Shown: positions 17,071-25,257 of the stretch, piece by piece | Layout of the letters: every line of letters starts with the position of its first letter | Numbering within the stretch: position 1 is the first letter of the stretch | Assembly: GCA_016716135.1 (NCBI GenBank) | Contig: JADJWX010000002.1 | Span: 496,001-560,000 of the forward strand | Reading direction: 5' to 3' | DNA from: Lewinellaceae bacterium | Lineage (GTDB): Bacteria > Bacteroidota > Bacteroidia > Chitinophagales > Saprospiraceae | DNA length: 64,000 bases | Translations under genes and position numbers: made by a program | The notes under the pieces: generated by a model | Databases searched by the model: none | What the model saw: the letters and a program-made list of their open reading frames with translations, nothing else | What the model was told of the DNA's origin: nothing

Positions 17071-18926
17071 ATGCGCGAAACAAAATTCATAGAACAAAAC
17101 CGGGAAAAGTGGGCGGACTTTGAAGAAATGCTTCGCCAGAATCACCGCGACCCGGAGAAGCTGAACGATTTGTTCATTCAGATCACCGACGATCTGTCGT
17201 ATGCCCGCACGTTTTACCCCAACCGCTCGGTGCGGATGTACCTCAACAGCCTGGCGCAGCGCATTTTTCACAACATATACCGCGGGAAGCGATTTCCGGC
17301 CCGGCGTTTTCGCCTGTTTTGGACCGACGAGTTGCCGCAGCTGATGTGGGAATCGAGGCAGGCCTTGCTGTTGTCGTTCAGTTTGTTTGCCCTGGCCTGT
17401 TTGATCGGCGTGGTGTCGAGCATCATCAATCCGGATTTTGCGCGGGTGATCCTTGGCGACAGTTATGTGGAAATGACCCTGCAAAACATCGAGAACGGCG
17501 ACCCAATGGCAGTGTACAAGGAAAGCCAGCCGCTGGGGATGTCGGTAGGTATTGCCGCCAACAACCTGTTTGTCGCCTTGCGCACCGCCATTTTTGGGGT
17601 GCTGGCTTCCATCGGCACGGTGTTTATGTTGCTGTACAACGGTGTTATGCTCGGCGCGTTTCAGTATTTTTTTGTGGAAAAAGGCCTGTTTTGGGAGTCG
17701 TTCCTGACCATCTGGATCCATGGGACGCTGGAGATCAGCGCAATCATCATTGCCGGTGCGGCCGGACTGGTTGCCGGGTCGGGCTTGCTGTTTCCGGGCA
17801 CGTACACCCGGGGCAGGCTTTTCAGCAGTCGATGCGGCGCGGATTGAAAATTTTTATCGGGCTGATCCCGATGTTCATGCTGGCTGCTCTTTTTGAAGGA
17901 TTTCTCACGCGGTATACCGGCACACCGGCGGCTTTGCGCCTGCTGTTTATTTTAAGTTCGCTGGCTTTTGTACTGTGGTATTTCGTTTGGCTGCCCTGGC
18001 ACAAGTCGCGCGCCGGCTTCCGGCAGGCGCTTAAGGAAAAAGACCTGCCACCCACCCGCGAGCAGGTGGTTTCGTTCGTTGCGATTAAAAATGCCGGCGA
18101 AATTTTTTCCGATGTGTTCACCCTGCTGCGCCGGCATGCCCGGGTAGGCTGGCTGGGTATTTTGTCCGCATCGGTATTGTTTGTCGGGCTGACAGTTGGG
18201 GCGGGGTTTGCCGGGCAGTCGGTAAGTTTTGTTTTTCCGGATTATCCGGGCGGCGCCTTTCAGGGTTGGTGGAATGTGATCGGGCGCAACCGGGCGCCGG
18301 TAATATTTTGGGGGCAGGTGGTGTTGCTTTGGGGTATGTTTTGGATTGCCTTGCGCATGGTGAAACGGGAAATGTCGGCCGACGTTCGGGCTTCCTGGAG
18401 CGGTTCGTTCGGCGGCGCCTACCTGATGGTGACCGGTCTGTTGCCGTTCGCCGTGGTTTGGTTTTTGGAGGTGGTGGAAGCCGGCGCGCTGCTTTGGTTG
18501 GCGGGCATGTTGGTGTTGCCGTTTTTTGCATTGTGGCTTGCCGTTGCTTATTTTGAAAAAGCTAGCTGGCGTTCGTTTTTGCGCAGCATGCAGTTGATGC
18601 AGTGGGGGCAGGGCTTTGTGCTTGGCGTGCTAATCATCAATTTCGCGTTTTTGCTGTTTTTATTTCTCGATTCGAGTGTTTGGAACATTGTTGTGCAGTT
18701 TTTCAGTTGGCTGGTGCCGCCGGATGAATCGAGCATGCAGCAGTTTTTTGCGTACACAACGGCGTTTGCCATCAGCCTCATTGTGCATTTTGTATGGTTG
18801 CTGCTGTTATTGGGGGGGATGTTGCACTATTTTTCGAGCCGGGAACGCATGGATGCCATGCACCTGTACGAGGGAATCGGCCGGGTGGGCGCCACGCGGC
18901 AAATCCGCGGGTTGGCAAAAGAATGA
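17071..18926 (+). pseudogene. SpoIIM-family membrane protein with extra C-terminal membrane domain, one frameshift
   Basis: The N-terminal part (17071 to about 17813) holds the SpoIIM fold: MRETKFIEQNREKW, an arginine-rich cytoplasmic segment, then helices around LGMSVGIAANNLFVALRTAI and YNGVMLGAFQYFF. At GGGG 17810-17813 one G appears to be missing. Reading on in the next frame restores TYTRGQAFQQSMRRGLKIF and continues to 18926, about 618 aa in total. Usual Bacteroidota SpoIIM-like proteins stop near 320-330 aa. Here about 290 more residues with six or so helices follow (about 330-618). In this phylum SpoIIM sits with RDD, DUF4129, DUF4350, MoxR and DUF58 genes, and only DUF4129 is present here. 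The role is unknown, perhaps envelope stress or cell-wall related. Confidence 0.7.
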
Positions 18927-18943
18927 TTTTTGAAAAAACGATT

Positions 18944-19627
18944 ATGAAAAAAATACTGATCCTGTGTTTGCTGAGTTTGCCGGGCGTGTCAGGCGCACAG
19001 GATGCCACTGTGCATGTGGAAAAACGCCCGGTTTCGAGCAGCCAGTGGGAACGGGCAGTACAGGAGATCGATTATAGCAGCGATGTGCCGGAGGCCAAAA
19101 AAGAAAAGAAGAAAAAACGCAGTGATGCCTCCCCGGGATGGTCCAACCCGTTTGATTCCATCAATACGCAGTTTTGGGGGAGTTTTTTCCAGTTGCTGGC
19201 TATTTTGATTGCCGTGGCTGCCATCGGTTACGGCGTTTACCGGATGATGCAGGAGCCGCGCAACAAACGGATCGCCCGCGATGGCGCTGAAATTACGGTA
19301 GACAACCTGGAAGCGTACCTGCACGAAACCGACCTCGACCAGTTCCTGCGCGAAGCCCTGGCGCGGGGTGATTTTTCCCAGGCGGTGCGCATTTATTTTT
19401 TACAAATTATCAAACAACTTTCCGAGTCGGGCGCCATCCGCTGGTCTAAGGAAAAAACGAACCGCGACTACCTGCGCGAAATGCGCGCGCATCCGGAGTT
19501 TGAAACTTTCCGGGGACTTACCCGCAGTTACGAACGCATTTGGTACGGCAATGTGCTGCTGGATGAAAAAATGTTTTCGGAAATAGAACCCGGGTTCAAA
19601 GCCATGGCAGCCAAGCCAGTGCCATAA
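18944..19627 (+). CDS. DUF4129 domain membrane protein
   Basis: The protein has 227 aa. It has a signal peptide (MKKILILCLLSLPGVSGAQ), a lysine-rich linker (KKEKKKKRSD), one membrane helix (FFQLLAILIAVAAIGYGVY, about 83-101) and a cytoplasmic helical DUF4129 domain (LREALARGDFSQAVRIYFLQ, WSKEKTNRDYLREM, LTRSYERIWYGNV). DUF4129 proteins accompany SpoIIM, MoxR and DUF58 proteins in Bacteroidota and are often transglutaminase-like partners. Function is unknown. It follows the SpoIIM gene by 17 bp and hemW starts 30 bp later, so the three may be one transcript. The ATG 18944 fits the signal peptide. Confidence 0.85.
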   Translation: MKKILILCLLSLPGVSGAQDATVHVEKRPVSSSQWERAVQEIDYSSDVPEAKKEKKKKRSDASPGWSNPFDSINTQFWGSFFQLLAILIAVAAIGYGVYRMMQEPRNKRIARDGAEITVDNLEAYLHETDLDQFLREALARGDFSQAVRIYFLQIIKQLSESGAIRWSKEKTNRDYLREMRAHPEFETFRGLTRSYERIWYGNVLLDEKMFSEIEPGFKAMAAKPVP

Positions 19628-19657
19628 AAGTCACCGAAAAAATTCCGGGAACAAACC

Positions 19658-20799
19658 ATGTCGGCGCTCTACCTCCATATTCCGTTTTGCAAGCAGGCCT
19701 GCCATTATTGCAACTTTCATTTTTCGACCACCTTGCGCTCCAAACCCGCTATGGTGCGGGCTATTTTGCGCGAGTTGGAATTGCAACGGGATTACCTCGG
19801 CGGCGCGGCGCTGCAATCGGTTTATTTTGGCGGCGGCACCCTTCGTTGCTGGACCTGCCGGAGTTGGAGCAAATTTTTGAAAAAATATATGCCCTGCACA
19901 CCGTAAGCACCGGGGCTGAAATCACCCTGGAAGCCAATCCCGACGATCTGACGCTGGAAAAACTGCGCGACCTGCGCCGGCACACGCCGGTCAACCGCCT
20001 GAGCATCGGCATCCAGTCGTTTCACGATGCCGACCTGCAGTGGATGAACCGGGCCCATACGGCCGAACATGCCCGTGCCTGCCTGCAGGATGCCGCGGCA
20101 GCCGGTTTTCAGGACCTGACCATTGATCTGATCTATGGCGCGCCGAGTACCCCGGACGAGCATTGGGCCGAAAATGTGCGGATCGCCCTGGATGCGGGTA
20201 TTCCGCATTTGTCCTGCTATTGCCTGACGGTGGAAGACGGCACCGCGCTGGCGCATTTTGTGCGGCAGGGGCGTTCGGAGCCGGTCGATGAGGAAAAGGC
20301 AATCCGCCAATTCGAACACCTGCAGGATGCCACCGCAGCGCAGGGGTACGAGCACTACGAAATTTCCAATTTTGCGCTTCCGGGGCGGTATGCGCGCCAC
20401 AACAGCGCCTATTGGCAGGGGGCGCACTACCTGGGCGTGGGGCCTTCGGCGCATGCATTCGATGGCCGGTCGCGGCAGTGGAATGTGGCCAATAATGCCC
20501 GCTACCTGAAATCCATAGAGGTGGGCGTGCTGCCTTTCGAGCGCGAGGTGCTCACGCCGGCCCAGCAGTACAACGAATACGTCATGACCAGCCTGCGCAC
20601 CATGTGGGGTTGTGCCGAAAGCCGTGTCGAGGCATTTGGTGCCCCTTTCGCCGGGTATTTCCGGCAAGAAATCCGGCGTTTTTTGCAAAATGGCACCGTG
20701 GAAAAGGGGGAAGATGCGACATACCGGCTAACCCGGTCGGGAAAAGTGCTGGCTGACCAGATCGCCAGTGCATTGTTCTGGATAGATGATGCAGCATGA
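19658..20799 (+). pseudogene. hemW: HemW-like radical SAM protein, one frameshift
   Basis: The N terminus MSALYLHIPFCKQACHYCNF has the radical SAM CxxxCxxC cluster motif (C11, C15, C18). At CCC 19839-19841 the frame breaks inside VYFGGGT. Adding one C gives GGGTPSLLDLPELEQIFEKI, and the protein then continues intact to 20799 (about 380 aa, normal for HemW). Later motifs are ITLEANPDDL, RLSIGIQSF, TIDLIYGAP, YEHYEISNFA and a C-terminal HemN domain. HemW is a haem chaperone related to coproporphyrinogen III dehydrogenase HemN. A conserved gene with a one-base loss in a homopolymer suggests a sequencing error. If real, the gene is dead. Confidence 0.85.
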
Positions 20800-20801
20800 T
20801 C

Positions 20802-20850
20802 GGGCTGATAGCGAGGGGGTGACTGCCAGTCACCCCCTCGCTATCAGCCC
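20802..20850. repeat. Perfect 24-bp inverted repeat with one-base centre after hemW
   Basis: Twenty-four bases starting GGGCTGATAGCGAG (20802-20825) are exactly repeated in inverse at 20827-20850, with a single C between. It begins two bases after the hemW stop and has no T run, so it is not a standard terminator. Its tip, GACT-GCC-AGTC, is shared with hairpins at 34004, 62830 and 63617. Confidence 0.85.
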
Positions 20851-20961
20851 CGGCATTCAAAAATAAGTGATGTTCTTACTGGTTGTAGGTCAATGAATTG
20901 GCTTACATTCGCCACCGGGCAAACGATAGTAGCCTGTATTTTTTCATCAAAACAAACCGAT

Positions 20962-21252
20962 ATGTTACAAGAACTCAAGGCATTTCTTATGCGGGGCGAT
21001 GTGTTGGCCCTCGCAGTGGCGGTTATCATCGGCGGCGCTTTTCAAAAGATTGTCGATTCCATGGTAAACGACATCATTTCACCGATTTTGGGCATGATCA
21101 CCGGCAACCCGGACTTTTCGAGTGTGACGATTGGCAATGTGCTGATCGGAAACTTCATCAATGCCGTGATCAATTTCATTTTTGTGGGGGTTGTGTTGTT
21201 TTTCCTGATCAAGGCGGCATCCGGTAAGAAATCGGAAGAAGCGGATAAATAG
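20962..21252 (+). CDS. mscL: Short large-conductance mechanosensitive channel MscL
   Basis: The protein has 96 aa. It has the N-terminal amphipathic segment (ELKAFLMRGDVLALAVAVII), the TM1 motif GGAFQKIVDSMVNDIISPILG, a very short periplasmic loop and TM2 (INAVINFIFVGVVLFFLIKA). E. coli MscL has about 136 residues. This version lacks most of the loop and the C-terminal helical bundle, ending in ASGKKSEEADK. It should form a homopentameric tension-gated pore that releases solutes on osmotic downshock. The ATG at 20962 matches the family start, and the upstream in-frame start at 20893 is not needed. A terminator follows. Confidence 0.9.
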   Translation: MLQELKAFLMRGDVLALAVAVIIGGAFQKIVDSMVNDIISPILGMITGNPDFSSVTIGNVLIGNFINAVINFIFVGVVLFFLIKAASGKKSEEADK

Positions 21253-21280
21253 GTCAGATTTACCCTCAGTTTTGAGTTTT

Positions 21281-21318
21281 CAGAAGCCATCCTGGTTTGC
21301 AGGGTGGCTTCTGCTTTT
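21281..21318 (+). terminator. Terminator after mscL
   Basis: A 14-bp stem (CAGAAGCCATCCTG / CAGGGTGGCTTCTG, one G-T pair) with loop GTTTG is followed by CTTTTGG. Confidence 0.75.
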
Positions 21319-21516
21319 GGGGCTTTGAATTTACGGTTTAATGCCCGGTTTTGAAATCATAGGCAGGTTTGGTGATTTTATTTAGAATTAAATTTTGCAA
21401 AACGGCGTGTAATTAGAAAACCGGACTTGCTTTACAGCAATTTTTCAACTCAGGCGAAATATTGGCAAATATTAATCCTGAATTAATAAAATATAAACTC
21501 TCAAACAGATTATAAT

Positions 21517-21544
21517 TTTGTTTGCACACTTTTTTGTACCTTTG
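21517..21544 (+). promoter_or_regulatory. Promoter of the SnoaL-like gene
   Basis: A TTTG box at 21517-21520 and TACCTTTG at 21537-21544 followed by CGGCG match the Bacteroidota -33/-7 pattern. The 16-bp spacing is slightly short. An AT-rich stretch precedes it. The leader to the ATG at 21585 would be about 35 nt. Confidence 0.6.
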
Positions 21545-21584
21545 CGGCGTTAGCATAGTTAACTTAAACCTGCTTTTCACAATT

Positions 21585-22142
21585 ATGAAATTACAACATC
21601 TTGTAGAGGCGCTTGACGCCCAGATCGTAAGCGGCGACGTCATCGGCGCATTCGACAAATTTGCTGCTGACAACTGTGTGACCCGTAGCGGTGCAGACAA
21701 TATGACCCAGACCAAAGCCCAAAAACTTGAAATCCTGAACTGGTTTTTCCAAAACATCGCCCATGCCAACCGCATCGAATGCACGGCTTGCAAAGTGGGT
21801 GATTCGGTTACGGAATCGCAATTTGTTTTTGACTTTGTCAACAAACAAGGCCAGCCCCTGGTATACCAGGAGGTGATCCGCCGTGCCTGGAAAGACGGCA
21901 AAGTGGTTGAAGAACAATACCTGATTGGTGAAACGCTGGATGTACCGGCAAAAACTGCGGCTAAGAAGCCCTCCAAGAACACGGCAGCCAAAACAACCAA
22001 ACCGGCTGCCAAGGCTACCAAAACAACCACTCCGGCCAAAGCTACCAAAGCTACCAAAAAAGCAGAACCGAAAGCCGATCAAAAGCCGGCTTCGAAATCG
22101 GCCAAACCGGCTACTGCTAAGTCCAAGGCCGTCGGAAAATAA
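21585..22142 (+). CDS. SnoaL/NTF2-like protein with a histone-H1-like lysine/alanine tail
   Basis: The protein has 185 aa. Residues 1-120 look like a SnoaL/NTF2 cone fold (MKLQHLVEALDAQIVSGDVI, YQEVIRRAWKDGKVVEEQYL). Residues 123-185 are low-complexity K/A/T/P repeats (KPAAKATKTTTPAKATKATK and similar), as in bacterial histone H1-like tails. This suggests nucleic-acid or polyanion binding, by inference from composition only. The tail codes in tandem AAR-GCY-ACC repeats, so its length may vary between strains. It has its own strong promoter and a terminator at 22191-22227, so it is a single-gene unit and probably well expressed. Confidence 0.75.
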   Translation: MKLQHLVEALDAQIVSGDVIGAFDKFAADNCVTRSGADNMTQTKAQKLEILNWFFQNIAHANRIECTACKVGDSVTESQFVFDFVNKQGQPLVYQEVIRRAWKDGKVVEEQYLIGETLDVPAKTAAKKPSKNTAAKTTKPAAKATKTTTPAKATKATKKAEPKADQKPASKSAKPATAKSKAVGK

Positions 22143-22190
22143 GCCCGAAAGCAAAGTAGTTCAAGCATAACACAGAGCAGTAATTTGAAG

Positions 22191-22227
22191 CCCGTCTTGC
22201 AGGAATGCAGGACGGGTTTTCTATTTT
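22191..22227 (+). terminator. Terminator after the SnoaL-like gene
   Basis: An 11-bp stem (CCCGTCTTGCA / TGCAGGACGGG, one G-T pair) with loop GGAA is followed by TTTTCTATTTTT. Confidence 0.85.
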
Positions 22228-22229
22228 TG
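22222..22229 (+). promoter_or_regulatory. -7 promoter box for gpmI
   Basis: TATTTTTG overlaps the T-rich tail of the preceding terminator and is 67 bp before the gpmI ATG. The same terminator-promoter overlap occurs at 4297-4332. Confidence 0.45.
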
Positions 22230-22295
22230 CCCTCCTTGCCAGTAACCCGATTAAGCAAAAACGCTTTCCGGCGCAGTCCAAAACCAACCCGACCT

Positions 22296-23840
22296 ATGCT
22301 TGCACATTCCCGCGCTTTTTTGATCATCCTCGACGGCTGGGGCCTGGGCCCTAAGCCGGAGGTCGACGCGATTAAACAAGCCAACACGCCTTTTGTCGAT
22401 AGCTTAATGGCCAACTATCCCAATACCACGCTCATCACGCACAGCGAAGATGTCGGCTTGCCGGAGGGCCAGATGGGCAATTCCGAAGTGGGACACCTCA
22501 ACATCGGCGCGGGGCGCGTCGTCTGGCAGGAGTTGGCCCGGATCAACAAGGCGATCCGCGAGGGCGAACTGGCCAAATTGCGCACCCTGACCTCTGCCTA
22601 CGAATACGCCTCGGCCACCCGGGCCAAAATACATTTGATGGGCCTGGTGTCCGACGGCGGCGTGCATTCGCACATCGACCACCTGAAGGCGCTGTGCGAC
22701 CTGGCAGCGGAGATGAATTGTAAACAAGTGTACATCCATGCGTTCACGGATGGCCGCGACTGCGACCCGAAAAGTGGCGCGGGGTTTGTCGAAGACCTGC
22801 TTGAGCACATCAAAGACCAACCGATCGAACTGGCTTCCGTAATCGGGCGCTACTACGCCATGGATCGCGACAAACGCTGGGAACGCATCAAACTGGCATA
22901 CGACCTGCTGGTGCACGGTACCGGTGAAGCGGTCGAAGATTTCCCTGCGGCCATCCGGCAATCCTACGCGGCGGGTGTGACCGACGAATTTCTGAAACCC
23001 ATGGTGCGCCGCCGCCCCAACGGACAACCCCTGGCGACCATCGAAACCGGCGATGTGGTTATCTGTTTCAACTTCCGCACCGACCGGCTCCGCGAACTGA
23101 CGACCGTGCTGACCCAGCAAAATATGCCGGACATGGACATGCATACCCTGCCTTTGCATTACGTGACCATGACCAACTACGACGAGTCGTTCCGCGATAT
23201 TTTCGTGCTTTTTGAAAAAGATAACGTGGAACTGACCCTTGGCGAACTGGTGTCGGATGCGGGCCTGAGCCAGGTGCGCATTGCGGAAACAGAAAAGTAT
23301 CCGCACGTGACATTTTTCTTCTCCGGGGGGCGCGAAGCACCGTTTGAAGGGGAACGCCGCATCATGATCCCCTCGCCGAAAGTAGCCACCTACGACCTGC
23401 AACCCGAAATGAGCGCACCGGAAGTGTGCGCCGCTATCATGCAGGATATCCGGGACAACAAGCCCGATTTTATTTGCCTCAATTTTGCCAATACCGACAT
23501 GGTGGGCCATACCGGCGTGTTTTCAGCCGCGATGAAGGCCGCTGAAACGGTAGACCATTGCATGAGCCGGATTATTCCGCTTGCGGAGGAAAACGGCTAT
23601 GCCTGCCTGATCATCGCCGACCATGGCAATTCGGATTACATGGTCAATGAAGACGGCACGCCAAACACGGCACATACCAAAAACCCCGTGCCCTGCATTT
23701 TGGTGAGCAAATATTTGAAAAACACCGTCCGGTTGCGCCCGGGCCGCCTGGCCGATGTGGCGCCTACTTTGCTTCAACTGATGGGGATTAAACAACCGGA
23801 AATGATGACCGGAAAGAGCCTGCTCGTGACAGACGCCTGA
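22296..23840 (+). CDS. gpmI: 2,3-bisphosphoglycerate-independent phosphoglycerate mutase
   Basis: The protein has 514 aa, the normal length for iPGM. It interconverts 3- and 2-phosphoglycerate in glycolysis using two Mn ions. Asp13 in ILDGWG and the phospho-acceptor Ser63 in GQMGNSEVGHLNIGAGR are in place. Further motifs are HIDHLKALCDLA, FTDGRDCDP, RYYAMDRDKRW, FNFRTDRLREL, NTDMVGHTG and IADHGNSDY, the second metal site. The ATG at 22296 begins directly before the first strand. The longer frame from 22185 runs through the preceding terminator and is rejected. The ClC gene starts two bases after its stop. Confidence 0.95.
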   Translation: MLAHSRAFLIILDGWGLGPKPEVDAIKQANTPFVDSLMANYPNTTLITHSEDVGLPEGQMGNSEVGHLNIGAGRVVWQELARINKAIREGELAKLRTLTSAYEYASATRAKIHLMGLVSDGGVHSHIDHLKALCDLAAEMNCKQVYIHAFTDGRDCDPKSGAGFVEDLLEHIKDQPIELASVIGRYYAMDRDKRWERIKLAYDLLVHGTGEAVEDFPAAIRQSYAAGVTDEFLKPMVRRRPNGQPLATIETGDVVICFNFRTDRLRELTTVLTQQNMPDMDMHTLPLHYVTMTNYDESFRDIFVLFEKDNVELTLGELVSDAGLSQVRIAETEKYPHVTFFFSGGREAPFEGERRIMIPSPKVATYDLQPEMSAPEVCAAIMQDIRDNKPDFICLNFANTDMVGHTGVFSAAMKAAETVDHCMSRIIPLAEENGYACLIIADHGNSDYMVNEDGTPNTAHTKNPVPCILVSKYLKNTVRLRPGRLADVAPTLLQLMGIKQPEMMTGKSLLVTDA

Positions 23841-23842
23841 TC

Positions 23843-25237
23843 ATGCACAAAAAATACCATTTGTATCCCTGGGAAATTTGGATTTTAAGGCAGCTCCGGC
23901 GCTGGCGAAATACCTTTATTGGCCGTTTTGTCCAAAAAAAAATCATCGACAACCCGGATTTGCGCATTCCGTTTCAGGCCATTCCGCTTTGGGTTGCCTC
24001 GGCGCTTACAGGCCTGGTAGCGGTCGCGTATGAAGATTTGTTTGTGTTGTTCGAGCAAACCGGTAAAGCACTGCATGGCCTGTCACCCTGGATCGTATTT
24101 TTTACCACACCGCTTTTTTTTGCATTAGCCTGGTACATGACGGCACGGATAGCGCCCAATGCCCGTGGAAGCGGTATTCCGCAGTTGCTCGCGGCAGTCG
24201 AACTGGCCGGTACGAGCCGGCAGGCTTTGGTGCGACGGTTGCTCAACCTGCGCGTGGCGCTGGTAAAGATCGGCGCCAGCCTGATCCTGCTCATGGGGGG
24301 CGGCGCCATCGGGCGCGAAGGGCCCACACTGCAAATTGCCGGCTCGGTATTCGACATGGTGTACCGCTGGGTACCCGACGGCTGGCCCAGGGTGTCGCAC
24401 CGGATCATGCTCATCACCGGGGGCGCTTCCGGGCTTGCAGCTGCGTTTAACACACCGCTAGGGGGAATCGTGTACGCACTTGAAGAACTGTCGAAAAGCC
24501 ATATTGCCCGTTTCCGGACGGCGGTGTTCAGTGCCGTGATCATCGCGGGCATGACGGCACAGTCCTTCCTGGGCTCTTACCTCTACCTGGGCTATCCGAA
24601 ATTGGCCACCCTGCCGCTTTCCATGATCTGGCTGGTACTGCTGCTGGGCTTTGTGTCGGGCTACCTGGGGGCGCAATTCACTATGATTTTGCGTTGGCTC
24701 GGGCAGTGGCGCAGCCGGTTTCGGGGGCGCAAGCAACAGCTGGGAGTGGTGCTGGTCCTGGGTTTGTTTTTTGCAACGCTGCTTTTTTTTACCGGCACCA
24801 TCGGCATGGGTACGGGCAAGTCGCTGATCAATCAGCTGTTGTTTGAGGGGGCCGGTTCGGCGCCCTGGTATGCCTTTCCGGTGCGGGTGCTGGCTGCTGC
24901 CTTGTCGTTCAGTGTGGGCGCACCGGGCGGGATTTTCGCTACTTCGCTATCGTCGGGCGCATCGTTGGGGGCATTCCTGGTGCACTGGGGCGGGCTGCCT
25001 GCGGAGCACCACAACCTGATGATCCTGGTTTGTATGATCGGATTTCTGACCGGGGTAACCCGCACACCGTTCACAGCAGCCATCCTGGTACTTGAAATGA
25101 CCGACCGGCACTCCGCCATTTTTTACTTCTTGTTGGCCAGCATGGTCGCACAGCTCGGTGCAGGGTGGGTGTCCAGGCGGTCGTTTTACGAATACCAGAA
25201 GGAAGTTTACCTGGATCAGCTGTCGGCAAAAGGGTGA
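23843..25237 (+). CDS. ClC-family chloride channel or transporter
   Basis: The protein has 464 aa and the usual many-helix ClC core. The anion-pathway motifs are RGSGIP (108-113), GREGP (157-161, with the gating Glu E159), FNTPLGGIVYALEE and GAPGGIFATSLSSGA. The last lacks the final Pro of the canonical GxFxP loop. No CBS domains follow, so it is the short bacterial form. The gating Glu suggests H+/Cl- exchange, by analogy. Two bases separate it from gpmI, so co-transcription is likely. It converges with purD, 20 bp away. Confidence 0.88.
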   Translation: MHKKYHLYPWEIWILRQLRRWRNTFIGRFVQKKIIDNPDLRIPFQAIPLWVASALTGLVAVAYEDLFVLFEQTGKALHGLSPWIVFFTTPLFFALAWYMTARIAPNARGSGIPQLLAAVELAGTSRQALVRRLLNLRVALVKIGASLILLMGGGAIGREGPTLQIAGSVFDMVYRWVPDGWPRVSHRIMLITGGASGLAAAFNTPLGGIVYALEELSKSHIARFRTAVFSAVIIAGMTAQSFLGSYLYLGYPKLATLPLSMIWLVLLLGFVSGYLGAQFTMILRWLGQWRSRFRGRKQQLGVVLVLGLFFATLLFFTGTIGMGTGKSLINQLLFEGAGSAPWYAFPVRVLAAALSFSVGAPGGIFATSLSSGASLGAFLVHWGGLPAEHHNLMILVCMIGFLTGVTRTPFTAAILVLEMTDRHSAIFYFLLASMVAQLGAGWVSRRSFYEYQKEVYLDQLSAKG

Positions 25238-25257
25238 AAAAAAATCCGTGGCGTGCG

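Noticed and set aside
17319..18926. The second frame of the SpoIIM region as an independent gene from 17319
   Set aside because: The first 165 residues of that frame are a shadow of the SpoIIM domain. Only the part after about 17813 is real.
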